A stretch of 64,000 nt of DNA from Amblyornis subalaris. Its lineage: Eukaryota > Chordata > Aves > Passeriformes > Ptilonorhynchidae. Positions 11,901 through 25,013 of this stretch are shown piece after piece. Position 1 is the stretch's first letter, and every line of letters starts with the position of its first letter. The notes below the pieces were generated by a model that was not told the DNA's origin, did no database searches, and saw nothing but the letters and a program-made list of their open reading frames with translations. The stretch spans positions 508,837-572,836 of the forward strand of contig JACAXG010000032.1 of assembly GCA_018881555.1 (NCBI GenBank), given 5' to 3'. Both the position numbers and the translations under genes were made by a program.

Positions 11901-13811
11901 TAAAATAAATCCGAGGGACAAAACCCAGTGTCTAAAGGCAGCCACCAATGAATCACAGTGAATTGCTGATGAAAATGTAGCTTGGGATTGTTTGGCATGG
12001 NACCCCCAGTGATGTCAGCCCAGTGCAGTGAAATGGAAATAATCAATCTTATCCTGCCTCCCTTGCTGAAGCACTGACTTGGCATCAAGTTCTACAAAGC
12101 AAAACTTTTGCTTTTGCTTTTTGATGGGTTTTTTTCTGCTTTTATAAGGACTTCTGAAAACGTTGAAATGAAAATTGAGAATTTTTGGTAAAACATTTTC
12201 TTTTTAGAAAAATGTCTTTTGGGTTGCATATGATTTCATGAGCTGCNTTGGTCAGTCTCACTTCATGTGTTTTGTCAACGAGAAAAAAAATGCAGCTTTA
12301 TTGGTAAACTGTGTCTTCCAGCCCTATCCCTGACTGATGTGTAAATTTGGAAGACTGATTCATAAGGAATAATCTGTTTGGTGGGATGTAGCCACTCTGC
12401 TAGGCACTGGGGGCAGCACCCAGAGCTGGGTTCAGTGTCTAAGGGTGGACAACGAACACTACCCTAAGCCTGCACTTAAAAACGTGGAAAACCTCAAGTC
12501 TCTGCAGAGACACTGACTGATATTTCCTTCCTTCAGACTCTCGAATTCCTTAAAAGTACAGTATCATCCTGAAGGAAGAGAGACAGTGAAGACATGGAAA
12601 CAAAAACGACAAACTAAGCAGCTACCTTTCCTTTCCATGCAACATGATAACACATTTCTCTCATTTCTTGACAGAGAAACTGGGAAGGCAGCTGAAACTT
12701 TCCCAGACCAGATACCCCAGGACCCTGCTGATCCCTGGATGCTCTCAGGTCGCTGGTCCATCTGAAACAGGGACAAACAGCATCCTTTGTGCTGAACCTG
12801 ACTTTTTGCATAGTGCTGCAGCTCTTCACTCCTTCCTCACCAGCCTCCCTCCCTCACCTCCCACTTTTTCTAGCTCGTCTTTTTTTTCTCTTTTGCCTCG
12901 GTTCCTTGTATTCTGCAGCCAAACACCACACCACTCTGAAATGCAACTGGAATTTGTTACCCAGAGGAAACACCTCAGATAATTTTAATGTATTTTACCT
13001 AAAACCTTCATATAGCAAGGCCTTAAGTGATTGCACTGCATCACGCAGCCTACTCATCCCAGCTGGGGATCCCAGACTTTTNCTATTTATTAAAGTCATA
13101 TTTTTTAGTCCACCTCATGACACAAATTTTTAATTTCTTCAACATAAATTCCTCCATTTTTGGTAAAGTAAAAAATGAAAATTGAGACTTGTCCACTGGT
13201 TGCTTTCATACAATCCCCTTCTCTATGACAAGCCCAATGGCGTTTTTATTTCTTTTGGGACTTTCATCCTTCTTTAGGGAACAATTTCTTTTTTGAGCCC
13301 ACACCAGTAGGATTACAAACATTTACCTTCACCTGCACTTCCAATTTCATCATGAACATGTTGCAGCCTCCTTAAGACTTAGCAAATATTGCAAGTAGTC
13401 ATCCAGTATTTGTTTATCTCCAGAGTTCTTCACTTGTGGCCGAAACNGGATGAGTGCAAGGTGCCATGTGGGATATGGGTATTTATTTTTATCAGAGAAT
13501 CCACTCAGCTATGTCTTTTTGTCATTTACACCACCTTAATTCCAGAGCACACCAGAACCAGAGCAAAATCCAGCTCTTTTTAAGTGAATATGCCAGTCAT
13601 ACAGGGCATAATGGCCTCACTAGTTAATGACAGTGGTTAATCTGTTAATTCATTGACCATTTCTTATTCTTTGTCATTCATTTATGATGTAAGAAAATAT
13701 TCATTACCTGAAAACAGCATATCNGCAGCAGAGCACCAGCATGGAAAACTGTGCTTGGGACCTGTTCTCTTACATAGAAATGTTAAAAATGTCTCCCACT
13801 TTTCACTGAAA
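8940..13811. other. Unique sequence with a small GC-richer patch
   Basis: No gene is assigned. The segment 8940-9120 is purine-rich. The segment about 9840-10260 is GC-richer, begins with a (CAAA)n run near 9860 and may be a decayed repeat. A pyrimidine-rich tract lies at 12835-12900. The remaining sequence is AT-rich with scattered open frames on both strands. Confidence 0.4.
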
Positions 13812-14022
13812 TTTGAGGAAAAACTTTTACTGTGAGGGTAATCAAACATTGGGACAGGTTACCCAGAGAGCCTGTGGAGTCCCCACCCTTGGAGACACCC
13901 AAAACCTCACTGAGCACAGTCCTAAGCAGTGTTTGGAGCTGGCCATGCGCTGAGTGGGGGCTGGACCAGGTGACCTCCAGAGGAGTCTTCCAACCTCAAC
14001 CGTTTTNGGTTCCGTGAATTCT
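13812..14022 (+). mobile_element. CR1 LINE 3'-end fragment
   Basis: This is a plus-strand CR1 3' arm of the subfamily ending 'gacctccagaggagtc' and 'ttccaacctcaaccg'. Blocks seen in order are 'aaaaacttttactgtgagg', 'gggacaggttacccagag', 'gtggagtccccacccttgg', and a diverged end near 14020. The tail repeat is largely lost, so it is an older copy. Confidence 0.87.
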
Positions 14023-16600
14023 ACACAATATGTAAACCATGCACAAAATAAGTGCTTTAATTTGTTTTCTGGGGGCTGGAACNCTCCCCTCTGAGTTTTC
14101 AACAGCAGCAAGCAAAGACCTCTGACCTGCCTGAGGACACACCCACAGCGCAGCATCGTTTAGGCAGAGTCCAGCTAGGATGGGTATTCCTGTGTTCTGC
14201 GTGTGACAGCTCAGAGCTTACAGTGGGGCATCCTGGAAATGGAACCTAGTGCTAAGTTAGGTGATGAAACTAGAAAAGACAATGCAGGACCACGTGTTCC
14301 ACCCCCAGGAGAGTGGGGACAGTGGAGGAGCATTGTCCTGCAGCTATGAACCACAGCCATGGATCAACACTGCACCTTGGCTGACACCTGTGTGTACAGG
14401 CTGCCTGGAACCCAGAGCCGGGTTCTTCTCTAGGTGACCTTACACGTTTGCATAAGACACTTCTCCTTGTGAGAGGAACTCTGCTGTCTGTCCCAGGATA
14501 TAGTAATTCAGCGATTTTGGAAAGGTCAGATCTGGAATTCAGCCTATTAATAAAAACGTGGGCAATCCATCGCAGGCTAAGTGGTAATTTCAATTTAGCA
14601 TCAACCTGAAGGCACATACCTCATCCTTTTAGCTGGCTAAATTTGTCATTAATAGAAGCACTGAAGTAACCGATGTCATTGCTGGCAGTGTGCGGATCCA
14701 CCATCAGCATCAGATGATGAATATAATTCCTGAGCTGCAGAGAGGAAGGGCAATCAGTTTAACATGGATGTGTAAATAAATGCAAAGGGTTGGCTTTTCA
14801 GACTAAAAAGAATGGAGAGTGTAAGATTTGCCTTAGGCAGCCAGTGGTTGCAACTGAATATTTTTGAGACTTCTCTTAGTAATTCTAATGGCATTAGAAT
14901 TAGATTAATTGAAAAGTTAATGTTACTCACAGGAACATGCCTTTTTCTTGTTTTCAGGTATTTCCATAAGGCCATTTGCTGCCTAAGTTCAGAGACAGGA
15001 GCATGTGGAAACTGTGGAAAAAAGTTACAAAAAGCTGTGGAAACAGCCTGTAATACCAGAAAACACGAAAGAATGGAAATGCTTTCCTTCTCCCTGTGGA
15101 AAACCAAGATATAAAGAGGTTTCTGCTCTTTTTAATCAGAGAACAGTGGAGGTCCCTCTGCACACAACAGAGAGAGGCAGGTACACCCCAAAATCAGATC
15201 TTAGTTGGGTTCAGCTTCCTCCTGAATCCTCTCTGTCTCTCACTGTTGCCTACAGGGATGACACAGAATATCAAGTCTTCCATCACAGGCACCTCAGGTA
15301 GATGCTAAATTGGGGTGAGGGATGAATTCCCACATAAATAATGTGCTCCAGTTGTCACAGCTTGGGATAACTGAGTAATTAAACAAGGCTTTCCAGAGTC
15401 CTGGTTGACATGCCAGCCATAAAAGTGACTTCTTGACCCTGCAATAAACAAAAAACTTCACTATAGCAAATACAAAGACATCACATCTCATGCTTGTCAG
15501 CCATCTCAGATGGTATAATCACCATTTTCCCCCCAAATTTGTAACAAAACAGCCAACAGCAGTCTTTAAGACATAATATTCACCGTGGACAAAAATAGTA
15601 TTTTGCTCCTGAAATCCACTCTGTAGCATATAATCAAGAGCTGGACCTTTTTATTATACAGATAGGGAGGTATTTCATGAAAAAAAAATCCCCTGACTGG
15701 AAATGTTTTGGTATTTTTTCTCATCCTGAAAAAGAAAAAAAAAATAGTCAAAGTATCAATCACATTTGCAAAAAGAAAGTTTCCCAATAAATATTTTTTG
15801 CAAGATCTGTAAAATTGTGGTTATAATGACAGGCCTTTTAAAATGCATTGTACGGANTTCCTCTGGATACCCCCTAGGGCATTCTGCCTAGACTGACATC
15901 CTGTCCCCGGAAAATTTTAAAGGAAATGAAACTTCACAGTTCTCAGCAGGAGAATGTTTCAGTTGAACAAATGCAAGCAGATTCACAGTCTAGGAGTTTC
16001 AGTGGAAACACTGGTGATAATTATTCAGGAATTCCAGTGTCTTCAAATAGGTTTTGCACCAGTTTATCAGTATAAAACACATNTTCCCCCAAATTGCTAG
16101 GACTGCGTAAAAAAGTATATGTCTACATTTTAAACAATTTTTTTCTCTTTCTACTCTTAAAGCTGGGCTGGCAATGCCTCATATGATGGAGAATTTCTTA
16201 CATTTAGAATTAATATCCAGTTCCTCCTATTATTTTTAAATATGGAAATGAAGGAAGAATTCACATCTAGTGCATTTAGCAGCTGAATTTCTTTTTATAC
16301 TTTTAATACAAATTATGTTGAACCTTAGTTAACCACAGACCTTCACACTCACCCAATCTTCATCTGCTGATGGACATGAAGCCACTACTGACACTGCCAA
16401 ATATTGCAGGAGCAAAGGGACAACACACAAAACCGAGCAGGCAGTGGGATTGGAGAGGAAATAGGAATGGTGACAACAGAGGACTTGATCAGGATGCTGG
16501 GTCGTTCCTTACGATAAGTACAGTGACCTTCAACTTTGTCTTGGGCACCAGGAGAATATTTTTCACCCCAAGTGGAAGAGGATAGAGGGAAAGCAAAGCG
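14023..16600. other. Unique sequence, no gene assigned
   Basis: No gene or repeat family was recognised. 14250-14420 is mildly GC-rich. A splice-acceptor-like run lies on the minus strand near 15726, without supporting coding character. Confidence 0.45.
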
Positions 16601-16741
16601 AGAAGAGAAGAGAAGAGAAGAGAAGAGAAGAGAAGAGAAGAGAAGAGAAGAGAAAAGAAAAGAAAAGAAAAGAAAAGAAAAGAAAAGAGAAAAGAAAAAA
16701 GAAAAGAAAAGAAAAGAAAAGAAAAGAAAAGAAAAGAAAAG

Positions 16742-16772
<31 letters not shown>

Positions 16773-16857
16773 GAAAAGAAAAGAAAAGAAAAGAAAAGAA
16801 AAGAAAAGAAAAGAAAAGAAAAGAAAAGAAAAGAAAAGAAAAAATAAAAGAAAAGGG
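16601..16857 (+). repeat. Pentanucleotide purine microsatellite (AGAAG)n then (AAAAG)n
   Basis: There are ten uninterrupted AGAAG units (16601-16650), followed by about 40 units of AAAAG type. The array is interrupted near 16688-16700, near 16764 and by a T at 16845. The plus strand is homopurine for about 245 bp. Two open frames cross the array, a Lys/Glu/Arg-rich one on the plus strand and a Phe/Ser/Leu-rich one on the minus strand. Both are artefacts of a repeat whose unit lacks stop codons. Confidence 0.97.
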
Positions 16858-19800
16858 CTTTAATAAACAATACTGAAGTTTAAGAGGATGCAGGGACTGA
16901 GATTATTTCTAGTTCTTTCAATGGATGGGAAGACACACAAATGGAAGTTGTCCTGATGTGAGATGTATCTGGACAGAACCAGGCAGTTTTATCCCACACA
17001 AAGGCTCCTTCTGAAGTCTGTTCAGCATTCATTCAGGCTAAGAGTAATTACTTTAATTGTGTTAAGAGATTTCTACACAAATGAGTCAACGTTCATGGTA
17101 ACAAAAGGCTTTTTATTTCTATTTGCATTAGGGCTATGCACCAGAATTAAGACTATGGAGAAATTGTTATTTTTTTCCCCAAACACTGCATTTGGCAGAA
17201 ACCAGAAAATGAGAAGTTGTTGAGACACCAGCCCTATATACTTGGACATGTGGACTGAATGATATGCCAGACTATTCCCGTGTCAGACTGTCCTATTGTA
17301 TTTATCTGCTGCAAGATAGATGACAGCCATCAGTGGGAATTGTCAGTTTTCTGGTACTCNCTGGCTTTCCCCCAACCTGTATATTTGCACTGGGCACAGT
17401 CAGCTTTCTGAACAAACCTTCCTCCATCACAGAAGTCGTACCCACAGAAAAAACCTCAGAAATAGTGTTTTGCTCCAAGCATGATGTAATGTAGCCATTG
17501 TTTCATTGCATCTTTTTCTCTCTTTTTTTTTTTTTGATGGCAACATGCATGGATGAGCATTCAGTGCAGGATTACAAAAAAATTCCCTAAAGAGTTAGCA
17601 AAGTCTCCCATGAAATTTCAGCCAGGATATTAGTCGTCAGAGCCCATTGTCCATTTCCCAGGAAGACATTGATTAAGACAGATTTATGACCAGGTCCTGC
17701 TAATGCAACAGTAAGAACTGAATATTAATGACTGCCAGTCAGTTTGAATTAACCTGTCTTGGAGGAACTTGATTCAGTTAGGATCTCAATTTATAATTTG
17801 ACTTAATGGCAGTGGATTTGGCTTTAAAATCATGACCTAATATGCCAGCACTTGGATATTGCAGGAATGGATCTCTCAAAATATTTGATTTGATCATGAT
17901 AATATTAGTATATTAAGAAACCATATGTAAGAAACTGCACTGACACTACACATATAAGGAAGAATTTAAAGACATTTGAGGTTCCTTAGGGTATTCCTGG
18001 TCTCCCATATCTGTTCCAGAGGAGTGCTTGTTTCTCATGTGTTCTGCTAACTCTGTGTGAACAGCTAAAGACTCCTACATGAAAGCAAGTGGATCAAGCC
18101 TTGTTTATTTACCAGTTGTGGGCAAACACTGTAACATTTATTCCCTTGTGAAATAAATTGGGCAGCAGGAGTAAATTGCAGAAGAGCTGATATCCTGTGT
18201 CTCCATGAGCATCTCCTCGTGTCTCTGCTTTTCCTTTTTTGTTGCCTGTTTCAACCACAGACACGTAGCACTCTGTGTCTCATCAGGAGTNTGAAACAAA
18301 ACAAAAACAAAATCTGTAAAATGTTCTGTCGTAATGGAACATCCAAATGAATGTGAATCATCAATTATTTAAGGTAATGGCAGCAGATTAGCAATTTTTC
18401 AGTATATAAGCCTGCCTAGGACACATTGTCAGCCAAGCTCAGTCTCCACATCCACTTAGAAAGAGGGCACAAACCCATCCCATCCCTCACTTCCACTGCA
18501 TCGCAACATCCTGCAGAAAATTCGTCTAACCTTGAGCCAGTCCCAAAGATCCCACTGAGTTATTCAGGGTACCATGGTGGCAGCACACCCATCTCACCTC
18601 ATTCTNGTGCCCAGATACAGCGCAGAGAGTGGGCTGGAGCTGAAGAAGTGAAGTAGGACATTGTCTAATACACAAGTCCTGTCAATAAAGTTTTTCTGTT
18701 CCAACCTCTTGGTCTCCTTTTATCAGCCCTAATCACAGCAGCAGGTTGTTATAAAAAGGGCACCTGCCATTTCTGCACTGTCTACTCTGCTGCTTTGCTG
18801 CAGGCCAGCTTTGGGAGAACACGGTTAGGCTTTTTTTGTGGGTGAAGCATGTCAGGATATCGGTCTGTCCCCAAAGCAGAACTGATCTGACCATGTACAC
18901 ACATATTCCAAGTGTCTCAACGTATCTGAAACAGTCAAATTCTCTGTACAACATGAAACTCACTTCACCTTTCATCAACATCTGCCTGATATATTAGTCG
19001 GCCTGGTTTGTGAAGGTGAAGGAATGTCTCTGTAACCACAGTGGTAGCTGCTATAGACCAGTTTCAATGGGAAAGGGGCTTAAAAAACACACTTCAGTAT
19101 CACAAAAGAAGTGATCCAACTTGGCATACCATCTGCTAAGTGCCTTGTTACCAAATATCAGCTGGGGGAAAAAGCTTGCAATGGGTTTATGTATAAATAG
19201 AAGATGTCAGTTTGGAAGCCTGTCAAACCAGCAGTTTTCAGGAAACTATTTGTAGAAGAAAGATGTCAGCTTCCAATTTTATTTTTGTTCTTCTCTTGAC
19301 GATGCATCTTAGAATTGACATGATTTTTTATTCTTTGCAATTAGAGAGCAATCAGCTTCTTTTTATGATCGTGCGTTTATTCTTCCTCAGTAGAAGTTTT
19401 GTAGTAATTTACCTATTTTTTATATAATTTTCACAGCTGAAGCAAGATAACCCTATATAAAATAGGTTTGAATTGACTTATTTTCATATGCTTTACACTG
19501 ACGAACGGGGACAGTCCTATATAAAATTAAACCCTACTATTAGTATTCTTCCTCTTTCTAGTGTTCACTTACACATATAAATCCCACTGGCAATAAGGCA
19601 ATTACACCACAGATGGCAGAGTTCAAACAAATTAGATTCTACTCTCTCTTCACAAATAGCTTCCCTGCACAAACTTCTCCAAAGCACGTATGTGCCGAGC
19701 CCCCATCTTGCCACTCAACTGCTTGCATAACATCACCAAAATGCTCTCTTTTATCTGCATTTCCTCCTCTCATCTGTGCCTCTTCACTNGCTCCTTCACT

Positions 19801-22665
19801 TGCCTTAGCTGGCCCCTCACAGCCAAATACCCCTCCCTAGTTACTGTCCTCAAAATGAGAGTGAAAGACAAGCATCAGATGCTCAACAACTCCCAGAGTG
19901 CTTTTCATCTCTTCTTTCCAATCACTCTTTCACTCTCCCACCTCCCCACATGTGTATATGCATGTGCCTTCTATATCCTTTATCCTTCTGAACACAGACT
20001 GTGTTTCCATGTCCATAGAATGGCTTTTTACAAGGAGGCTTCAACTCTGGTTGCACCAAGTGTTCCACTGTGCTGGACTGCAAACAATTAATATCTTCAT
20101 TAATAGAGCAAATCCCTTCCCCTGCAGGTTTTGCACAGACAGATGGATTTATTCTCATTTCAGCTACTCAAATCAGGCTGACCGCTGCTGTAGATAAGAG
20201 GAGCCTTGCCTTGCCATGAAGGAGAGCTGAGGCAGCCTCCCTAAACATGGAACAGATGCTGATAAATCTTGAGGAGATGGACAGCCACCATCACCAAATC
20301 AAATTCCAGAGTAGTGCAAAGCCAGAGAGGTCCTGACACGACGTTCCTCTGGTGGAATTGCCTCAGCACATCTTGGCGCAACAAAAGGAACAGAATCGCT
20401 GTCCCTAATTCTCCACGCCTCTGGGCTGGGTAACCTCAAGTTCTGGATCACTTCCANCCAATTCCAGCCACAGCAGATGCCTAGTCCTCTGTGGGACGGG
20501 ACTGGCCCAAGGTGAAAGTGCCTTTGGACAATCTGCCTGTAGTGTTTGTGATTTAAATTCATAGGACTCGTGTCCTCNGAGCAAAAGGGGCACCTCTAGC
20601 TATATTTATGAAGCTCAAAGGAAGACAGAATGACACCAGACCCGTGCATTTCAGCTGAATCAGAAAAGAGGTGGACAGAGGACAGAAAAAATTCAAGAGC
20701 TCCAACTTCAGCTCAGGCATCACAGAGTAAAATCATAAAATTCTGAAACCAATATTTGGTTGTAATCTTAATCAAGTCTCAAAGATTCAGCATATCCTTA
20801 CATATGGTTTTAAACTTAGTGCTGATAGGACCTCTTCCCAAAAAATACCAGGTTTCCCATTTAAAGACAACACTAAATATTTGCCACTTCAAAACCTAAG
20901 AGAATTTTTAGTTGACTACACTCTACAAACTGTTTTCTACTTTTCAGGTGATTGGACTGGTGCTTCCTGCATTTTGTGAGTGAACATTCTCTTCATCAAT
21001 TAAAATTTGACTTTAATTCTTCTCTTTTTAAAAGGAGACAGTTTCTTTTATTGACAGAAACAGCTCTCAGGGCCCACCTCTAAAACCTTCTTGCTACTAA
21101 AGGTATTGTAATCATAAAAAGTGTAATCAGTCTTCTTTCGTTTATGCAGAAATCCTGACGTGGAAACTCAGACAAGGTAAATATCTGCCTGAGAGGTTTG
21201 GATTGGAAACTAANCTCTGGCCACAGCCTGACTGAGAGTTTTTTAACTTAAAAAGTTGCAGTATTTACTGTTCTCCCTCTGGAAGGTACTTGCAGTGCCC
21301 TGTATGCTGTATACAACCAGATACAGAGGCAATCCTGGAAGACTGAAGGGCACAAAAAGATGGAGAATTTGGGATGTCGTTACNACATGCCCAAATAGAG
21401 AAGAACATTAAGAAGAACATAGAGAAGAACTAATAAAACTTGCCTGCTCTGGGAGTTGAAGAACTTTATTAAGGTAAAGTTTTACAGGAAAAAAAAAATG
21501 TTGTGAAGGAGATGGAAATAAATAAAAAATGAAAACAGGCAGAGCCAGGGAAAATATGGAAGTGGATAATGTATTTACAAACACAAATTTTAAAATGAAG
21601 TTAGTGAATAGACCAAAGGCCACATTTCTACTGTGTCCTCGACATATCTTGGCTACTGTTTTTGTCCTGTTTGAAGTGAATTTCTCTCTTTGTTTCTTTA
21701 TTTTTGGGGTGGTTTTTTTTGTTGTTGTTGGGGTTTTTTTAAGTTTACTTCTTGACTACTGGTTATAGTTACCTGCAATTACTTCTAGTTGCTTTTTACA
21801 CATGTAGCTTTGGAGTAGCACAGCCTCATAGCAGCCAACAGTGAATATACTCCTTTGAGATGTACAGCCAAGTGTGTTAAAGATGGGAAGAAGACAGTTC
21901 CAAGTGTCTAATAATAACATCTAAATTATATCATTTGATGTATACATTATACAATAAATAATGTCTAAAATATTCTGGGTAAGCTTTTATTTGACTCAAC
22001 TGAGGCATTAAATTTTAAGGTGGAGAGGAAAAGCTGGAATTGATGTAAGACAGGGTCACGGTATCTTGAGGAACTCTAGGGTCACAGAAGACTTCTGGGA
22101 CCTTGTCAAGGAGCAGGGAAAATTCACACGATACCTTTGGAACTTTCCTTGTTTTGAGAACCAATGACAGATGGAGATACTGGAGGCAAAGCACCAAACT
22201 TTAATACCTGTCAAGGCTATGTGAGATATCCACCCGTGAGATGCTCGATCACATGCTCCAAAAGTGAGGACAACTAAGAATGACTGTGTCAGAGCAGGAA
22301 GGGCTGATGGTTGTCTGACAATTGCTTAGAGCGCACAGGAAGGCAGCAGCCACTTAAAGCAAAAGATTTTAAACAATCAGACCCCATTCAGAAGTGAATT
22401 GAGCAAAAGCATTAAAGGGTGTTAGGAAATATTTCAGCAGTATCCTTTGCAGTGCCGGGATTCTGGGTCTGAGCAGGAGCATCACACTGATAGGAGTTGA
22501 TGCAAATTCATTTTCCCTTGTGTTGCAGTAGACCAGAGGCATGAAAAATCAGCATTCCAGGTGGACAAAAAACAGCAAGAAACCAGGAACAAAACCACGA
22601 GCCTTCCTCAAACCACATGACTAGAAAATAAGGAACACTGTGACCATGTCTGTAAACTGCCTATC
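16858..22665. other. Unique AT-rich sequence, no gene assigned
   Basis: A T13 run lies at 17523-17535. The interval about 17590-17850 is repeat-free and rich in TAAT-type cores, so it could be a conserved non-coding element. The interval 19650-20600 is less AT-rich and pyrimidine-rich but unidentified. T- and GT-rich sequence lies at 21700-21750. No coding signal was found. Confidence 0.45.
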
Positions 22666-22711
22666 AGCTGGAATGTTTAGGAAACAGAAAAAGCTGGAAT
22701 GTTTAGGAAGA
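22666..22711. repeat. Short direct repeat (18-19 bp, 26 bp spacing)
   Basis: The block 'agctggaatgtttaggaa' starts at 22666 and again at 22692. It is a small local duplication with no known function. Confidence 0.8.
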
Positions 22712-23539
22712 AAATGTGAATGAAAGTCTGGAAAAAAACACTGAAAATAGGATTTCTGGTAGCCAAAAAGGATTGATACCACAATTCTGAAAAACACCTT
22801 TGGCCAAAGCTGGATTTAGAGCACAATAAAGAGAACTGCTGGATTTATTACTGCAAGTGAGTTAGATGGAAATAGAGACAGAAATGGAAGTACTGGTGTT
22901 ACAATCTGTCTATTTGACATGTATAAAGGAAAGGGTAATACTTAATTTGTGTTTCCCAAATGCAAAAAATTGAACAAAATTGTATTTGGGTTAAAAGAAT
23001 GGCTTGCAGGGCTAAAAAATACTCAACTGTATTAGGAAGAAAAGAAACACTAACAAAAGCAAGGAAGCAGTCAGACATGCAATGATGCAGAGAAGTCAAA
23101 TGTATTCAAAAACTTATTCTATTCTNTATTTTGAAAGAAGCAGTGTGAGCTACGCTGATCACTTTAGCATGACAAAGTATTTTCCAGTCCATAAGTTACT
23201 AAGCAGTGTATTATACCATGACTATAAGAAAGAAAATTCTTTAGCAAAGCAAAATAGCTTGCACTTGAAATAAAAAAAACATTGGCTCAGAGCATTGTGG
23301 ACATTATTACTGTCATTTATTTTCAGTATATCTGGTATGGGCACAGTCTGGAATGACGGAGAAACAAAAACATCCTAATTTTCAGAAAGTGAACAGGGAT
23401 AACCCAAGTTAGAAAAACCCCTTCTATAAGCCCCAATAAATTAATGGAAAACATGACTGAGCATTCATTTATCTTAGAAGGAAGTAAGGAACAGGGATAT
23501 AAGTACTGCTTCTCAACAGTGTCTCTTGAAAAATAAATC
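22712..23539. other. Unique sequence upstream of an old CR1
   Basis: AT-rich, with no clear motif. It may contain more, unrecognisable, sequence of the CR1 remnant that follows. No gene was seen. Confidence 0.35.
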
Positions 23540-24170
23540 ATGCCACATAATCCCGATTACATCCTTCAGGACACTACAAGTTCAGCTGATAAAGGAGACA
23601 GTAGAGATATAATGTGCTTAGATTTCTACAATACATTTGACTTGGCACAGAACAATCTGAGGAAAATATTAGAGCATTACGTTAATAGTAAATTCCAGTT
23701 TAAACAGATTAGACAACAACCCAATCTCAAAAAGTAGCCACTAATGTGAAATCATTAAATGGAGAGATTAGCTGTCCTTTTTTATGAGATTGGGATGACA
23801 CATTCATTGAGCCAGTAAAAATATCTGCTAGTAAATTCAATACGAATAGGCAAATTTGTAAATCCCCATTGCAGAGCAGGCAAAAAGAGGGATCTTAATT
23901 ACTATTTTTAAAAATTTTTTGTTTGAATAATGTATCTCCANGAGCAAGGGCTGCAATGCAGGTGTAGAGGCTAGGGCCTGTGGAGCCACGAAAGCTTGTA
24001 AGTGTTCTGGATGGGTGATCATGGAGCAAAAAAGGGTGCTGGGAAGGAAAAGTTAATTGTTCACGTGTCATTGGTAAAACCCAGACTAGAACGCTGCTGT
24101 ACAGTTTTGATTTTCACATTTTATAAGGAATAGTGAAATTTCCATGAACAGGTCGATGGAATTGATGTAC
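23540..24170 (+). mobile_element. Ancient CR1-like LINE, reverse-transcriptase remnant
   Basis: An open stretch of 66 codons (23540-23737) contains M-C-L-D-F-Y-N-T-F-D at 23612-23641. This matches reverse-transcriptase motif A of CR1-type LINEs (pattern Y-L-D-F-x-K-A-F-D), preceded by a Gly/Asp-rich piece as in CR1. Further on, about 24075-24130 ('ggtaaaacccagactag', 'ctgtacagttttg') resembles the later CR1 segment encoding the R-P-x-L-E-Y region. The element is broken by many changes and gaps and cannot be active. The ends are uncertain. Confidence 0.5.
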
Positions 24171-24499
24171 TGTGGGTACCTGCTTCCAAAAAAAGGAGAA
24201 ATCTGTCTTATACAATCCCAGATGAAAAGCAGGTAGGAGATCAGGTGTGAACATCCAGCAATGAGTGTTTAGCCAGGGACTATGCTCTTAGGGGGATGGT
24301 GGAGCCCCAGATTCTGTTTTTCTAGATGAAGAAGTCTTCTGTGCAGCAAAAAGTAAAATTAAACTCAGNTTTGGAGCTCAACACAGGCAAAACTTAGTAG
24401 AAATGTCCACTAGAGACATTGAGCTGGGTAAAGAAGAGATCTCATTGCATGAATGCCATGGGAAATTTGGTAATCCTTATGTTGGCAGACTTTAAAAAG
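24171..24499. other. Spacer between two CR1 fragments
   Basis: No clear homology was seen. It may be the diverged continuation of the old CR1 on the left or the upstream part of the CR1 on the right. An open frame enters from here into the next element. Confidence 0.35.
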
Positions 24500-25013
24500 A
24501 TACATCTGTCTCAGGGCAATCCCAAACACAAATACAGGCTGGGTGGAGAACGGGTTGAGAGCAGCCCTGAGGAGAAGGACTTGGGGCTGTTGGCCGAGGA
24601 GAAGCTCAACGTGACCCATCCATGTGCACTTGCTGGAGCACCTCTCCTATGGAGACAGGCTGAGGGAGCTGCGGGTGTTCAGCCTCAGGAAACCTTGAAG
24701 AGCCTTCCAGTACCAAAAGGGGCAACAAGAGAGCTGGAAAGGGACTTTGACAAGGACATGCAGTGAGAGGACAAGCAGGGATGGCTTCACACTGAAGGAG
24801 GACATGTTAGACTGGATATTAGGAAGAAATTCCTTACTGTGAAGGTGGTGAGGGACTGTCATANGTTGCCCAGAGAAGCTGTGGATGCCCCATCTCTGGC
24901 AGTGTTCAAGGCTGGATGAGGCTCTGAGCAACCTGGTATAGGCAAAGGGGTTGGAAGTGGGTGATCTTTAAGGTCCCTTCCAACCCAAACTCTTTTATTA
25001 TTCTATGATCTTA
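24500..25013 (+). mobile_element. CR1 LINE with internal deletion
   Basis: The first ~120 bp encode the C-terminal CR1 ORF2 region in one plus-strand frame. The residues Y-R-L-G-G-E, then E-S-S-P-E-E-K-D-L-G-L-L, then E-K-L-N-V are the usual order. At about 24618-24632 the sequence jumps to the 3' arm ('cctatggagacaggctgag'), so a few hundred bases of a normal copy are missing. The arm then runs through 'attaggaagaaattcctta', 'ttgcccagagaagctg' and 'ggtcccttccaaccc' to the tail near 25012. The enclosing 115-codon frame is therefore a chimera of LINE pieces. Confidence 0.92.

Noticed and set aside
16385..16870. 161-codon minus-strand Phe/Ser/Leu frame and 103-codon plus-strand Lys/Glu frame.
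   Set aside because: Both arise from the (AGAAG)n/(AAAAG)n array.
19446..19530. Two 'cctatataaaat' motifs that look like TATA boxes.
   Set aside because: AT-rich sequence produces such motifs often, and no promoter context or downstream gene is visible.
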